Source of the DNA: Periplaneta americana
Taxonomy: Eukaryota > Arthropoda > Insecta > Blattodea > Blattidae
Reading direction: 5' to 3'
DNA: 64,000 nucleotides
NCBI RefSeq assembly: GCF_040183065.1
Contig: NC_091132.1
Location: forward strand, 164,762,102-164,826,101
The position numbers were made by a program, and so were the translations under genes. Positions 61,030 through 64,000 of this stretch are shown piece by piece (the first letter of the stretch is position 1; each line of letters begins with the position of its first letter). Under the pieces are notes generated by a model, which was not told the origin of the DNA, did no database searches, and saw nothing but the letters and a program-made list of their open reading frames with translations.

Positions 61030-61280
61030 GTGACCACATCTGTGGAGTAATGGTCAGCGCGTCTAGCCGCGAAACCAGGTGGCCCGGGTTCGATTTCCGG
61101 TGCAGGCAAGTTACCTGGTTGAGGTTTTTTCCGGGTTTTCCCTCAATCCAATATGAGCAAAAGCTGGGTAACTTTCGCTGTTGGACCCCGGACTGATTTC
61201 CCCAGCATTATAAACTTCATCTCATTCAGACGCTAAATAACCTAAGATGTTGATAAAGCGTCGTAAAATAAACTACAAAA
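61030..61280 (+). mobile_element. SINE type b, plus orientation
   Basis: Head TGGAGTAATGGTCAGCGCGT and CCCGGGTTCGATTTCCGG, body GTTACCTGGTTGAGGTTTTT, CCAATATGAGCAAAAGCTGG, GTTGGACCCCGGACTGATTT, and the end GTTGATAAAGCGTCGTAAAA followed by an A-rich tail. It is well preserved. Confidence 0.85.
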
Positions 61281-61837
61281 ATAAAAAAAAAATAAAAAAT
61301 TGTCTTACATTTAGATTTCGTTGTAACATTTTGAATATCTGATGATGCCATATAGGCGAAGGCGTTCATAAATTTTCTTCTGTAAGATCTATTAGCAAAT
61401 AATAATTTGCAAAGAAAAAAAAAGATAAATCATATGTTTGAGAAACTTTAAAATAAATTTATAATGTTTGCAGTAGTTCAGGAACTAGGCTACACTTAGT
61501 TGTTATTTTAAATTTTTTCATATTAGTTTATTAGCCAAACTCTATATATTTGATGTCTATTTCTTGGGACCAGTTGTTCGTAACTACGCATTAATATCAC
61601 AAGTCACAAAGACTACTTCATAGTTCCTTTTCCATCCTCCTCCATTCTGCGGTAGCATCCTTACACTGTCTGTTACTTGGGGACAAAGTATTATTCCTCT
61701 CTTCCCCGCCAACACCTTCTATAAACCAATGCACAAGATTATGAACAATAAAATCATTCTAGACGAGGCCTTTCATACAAATTATATGACTACTGACTCA
61801 GGAGTGTGTTTACATGCATTCATTGACATCAGAATTG

Positions 61838-62657
61838 TCACGGTATGTTTGGATCTTTAATATTGTAATCCGACAGAATGAGAATTCGGCTATCTTTTCT
61901 TTACATGTATCTTTATAAAACGGTTTCCAGTGTATCAAACTTTAACTGTTTCGGTGCGCTTGCTTCGATCCCCTTCGACCTCCTACTTGAATGCTCGAGA
62001 GAAGGGGGATGGTCGTGGGAAGGACAGTCGGAACGCGGCGCCAGTTGGAGAGTTGGCCAGATGTGAGTCGTTAAGAGGGTAGAATCAACTGAGTTAGAGA
62101 GATCAACCGACCTAAACTTGACCTCTGGTATGTTATGAGTATACACCGATAACTTGGAGATTGCGATTATGAGATGGGCTATGTTGTAGGTCGAGAGATT
62201 TTAAAAGATATGTAAAAGGAGTTGTTGCTGAATAAGATAATCTTGTTATTTATTTTTGCAAGTTTGCTGTTGGATTCTATTTAAGAGAAAGATTATAAAA
62301 CTGGGAGATATTCTTGTTACTTATTGTTGGAAATTGCTGTTTATTCTATTTAAGAGAAAGATTATAATACTAAGAGATATTCTTGTTACTTATTGTTGGA
62401 AGTTTGCTGTTAATTCTATTTGAAAGAAGGATTATAATAAAAGGGGATATTCTTGTTACTTATTGTTGAAAGTTTGCTGCTAATTTCATTTAAGAGAAAA
62501 TTATAATAAAGGGAGATATTGTAATTTTGGGTTTTCTTTTTCCTCAATTTATTCGTTTTTCAAAGTTTCCTCAATTAAACACGGGTGTAGTGACGGACCG
62601 TATCATTGAATTTTCATTCTGTGAGATTACAATATTAAGGATCCAAACATATCGTGA
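61838..62657. mobile_element. TIR element with 70-bp minisatellite, complete (copy 2)
   Basis: The left end TCACGGTATGTTTGGATC with TTTAATATTGTAATC and the right end GATCCAAACATATCGTGA with GATTACAATATTAA are complementary over about 50 bp. The flanks are CAGAATTG (61830-61837) and CAGAATTT (62658-62665). The matching intron before exon B5 reads CATCAGGATCTAATAATAG and lacks the element. The inside has about 400 bp of unique, partly GC-rich DNA with TATAAAA at 61914, then four 70-bp repeats. No transposase is present. Confidence 0.7.
62236..62516 (+). repeat. 70-bp tandem repeat, about four units
   Basis: The same unit as at 1-1125 (GATATTCTTGTTACTTATTG, AAGAGAAAGATTATAA), but only four copies, inside the complete TIR element. 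Confidence 0.9.
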
Positions 62658-62764
62658 CAGAATTTAATAATAGCTTGGGGAGACATTAAAATAGTCACAG
62701 GTGTTTCGTGAACAGCTACATAATTATGATTTATTAAATAATTATTATGAATTCTATGTTGCAG

Positions 62765-62884
62765 GAAGAAAATGTATTAGATTCACACATGACTGGAATA
62801 AAGATATATGATCTGAAATCAGACGTAACATTTGATGATACTCCTGTGCCAATTGACTCTCCAGTCATGAAGAGTGAAGCTGAG
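62765..62884 (+). CDS. Zinc-finger gene 3, acidic exon B, second copy (B6)
   Basis: Acceptor TATGTTGCAG, donor GTGAGT, 120 nt, 40 codons, phase 0-0. It starts EENVLDSHMTGIKIYDLKSD and ends IDSPVMKSEAE. It is nearly the same as gene 1 exon B1, including about 120 bp of upstream intron and the TIR element. The first psi-K-x-E site is lost (IKIY); MKSE at the donor is kept. Confidence 0.82.
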
Positions 62885-62969
62885 GTGAGTGCTGTTTAAG
62901 AAGTGTGTTGGTCGGTAGTTCACACTGTGTTACATTCTGGCTGATGTGGCTGCTACACTCAGATGACCT

Positions 62970-64000
62970 GGGGCCTGTTTCTTAAAAATAGTAGTTTAGT
63001 AGTTCACCAGTTACTAGTTACCAGAGTATATTTCACCAGCTCTAATAGATTCTGTTTCTCATACTATTTTACCAGTCTAGTAACTTGTGACAATTTTTCA
63101 CTAGTCACATGATCTGTTTCACTAGTCAGCTGATTGAGTTATTTTGTTTATAGTCATTGATAGATATTGTGATTTGAGGTTAGAAAGCCAAGTTGTTTGT
63201 TTTGGTTTTGATTTCTCTTTTCGGTTGAAATTCCATCAATTAGAAGCAAATTAACTATACTCAATATGATTAATAAATCAAAGGATATACTATTCGGTGC
63301 TTTTTAAAGCATATTAACAAAATATGATGAAGTAAACGAAATGACAAGAAATTTTGTAATGTGTGAGGCTAGGGAATGGATGCCTCAGAACAAAGATTAT
63401 GCATACGTTAGGGACACTTACTGGCCCAGCATTAAGAAAGCAACTTCGATAAGTACCAATTCAAATTCACAGTACATATTATGTAGGTAGTGGGTCTACT
63501 TTCGACATGAATGTCACTTATGACTTGATGAAAAATTAGCAATTTTTTTTTTTTTTTTTTTTTTTTAGTTTTAAATTTGATGTATTCATAATTATTATTG
63601 TCGTTTTATATTTAATTTGTAGGCTAAAGCTAACAATGTCAGAAGAACTGGCAGTGGAGGAGGAGAGTCAGCAAAAATTACTGCAGTTGATGAATTGGTA
63701 TTAGATTATTAGTAAAGAATTCTGCAAGTTTTGCTGGTCTAGGACACAAAGACCTGATGGCATTGGAAAATAATCAACATCCCGATCTGTAGAGCAATTT
63801 GTATTTTCAGCTTTGCTGATAATGTATGACTTCTATTTGTTTGCCTCGTTATGGTAGGTCCCACTATATTTAACAACTCTTCAAGCTTTTCAGCACTTTA
63901 CCGGTACCAAAACTTTTCATTATATTTAAAAAGTGCTCCTTTAAAGGAATAATATTTGTTCTTTCTCTATATAGTTTTAGCTCTTCTCATAACAACTTCA
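62970..64000 (+). mobile_element. PIF/Harbinger-like element, left part
   Basis: Similarity to the DNA after exon B1 stops at 62969, and GGGGCCTGTTTCTTAAAAAT begins, a terminus style common in PIF/Harbinger elements. Further in, VNEMTRNFVMCEAREWMPQN with YVRDTYWPSIKKATSIS (about 63335-63460), and after a possible intron NNVRRTGSGGGESAKITAVD with ELVLD (63630-63710), resemble the Myb/SANT-like companion protein of Harbinger. A stop follows an early ATG at 63266. The right end and any transposase lie beyond the window. Confidence 0.5.

Overview
The window looks like AT-rich insect nuclear DNA, most plausibly from a cockroach (Blattodea, perhaps Periplaneta). The evidence is large introns, many tRNA-derived SINE families, RTE-, R2- and Jockey-type LINE pieces, hAT, Tc1, pogo, MULE and mariner elements, and a multi-exon C2H2 zinc-finger gene type that I associate with cockroach gene sets. 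The species call is inference; I could not search any database.

The host content is a head-to-tail cluster of three C2H2 zinc-finger genes, all on the + strand and built from the same exon modules. Module A holds the start codon (M-D-x-I-K-x-E-P). Module B is an acidic exon of 40 or 46 codons, phase 0-0, always ending in (V/M)-K-(R/S)-E-x-E at a GTGAGT donor. Module C is an acidic exon of exactly 83 nt that ends in phase 2. Module D is one long exon with the whole finger array. Gene 1 enters from the left (B 1370-1489, C 3729-3811, D 6995-9158; about 25 finger units). Gene 2 appears complete in coding sequence (A 16871-16963; B 19104-19241, 25820-25957 and 32453-32572; C 35445-35527; D 40882-42541; about 16 finger units). 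Its exons sum to 2232 nt, exactly 744 codons including the stop. Gene 3 leaves on the right (A 53620-53700; B 56750-56887 and 62765-62884). The products are probably nuclear DNA-binding regulators whose N-terminal exons carry SUMO-consensus-like psi-K-x-E motifs.

Region by region: 1-1262 is the right part of a terminal-inverted-repeat element filled with a 70-bp minisatellite, and a second copy with only four repeat units lies at 61838-62657 in front of the last B exon. Decayed fingers follow the stop of gene 1 (9159-11610) and are split by a Tc1 element with a TA duplication. 11.6-16.8 kb is intergenic with SINEs and a MITE. In 18-33 kb a B-exon unit was tandemly triplicated and then broken up by a pogo-like element, a non-autonomous hAT, an apparently intact hAT with exact 8-bp target duplication, LINE pieces and SINEs. 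36.8-38.3 kb has a broken FLYWCH-MULE. 42.5-53.6 kb is mostly featureless intergenic DNA with a MITE, a 141-bp tandem repeat and a mariner-like remnant. 54.5-55.0 kb is a large CTN microsatellite. 57.0-60.2 kb is a full-length but inactivated RTE-type LINE with a perfect 13-bp target duplication. The right edge holds the start of a PIF/Harbinger-like element. I recognised no LTR or virus-derived element.
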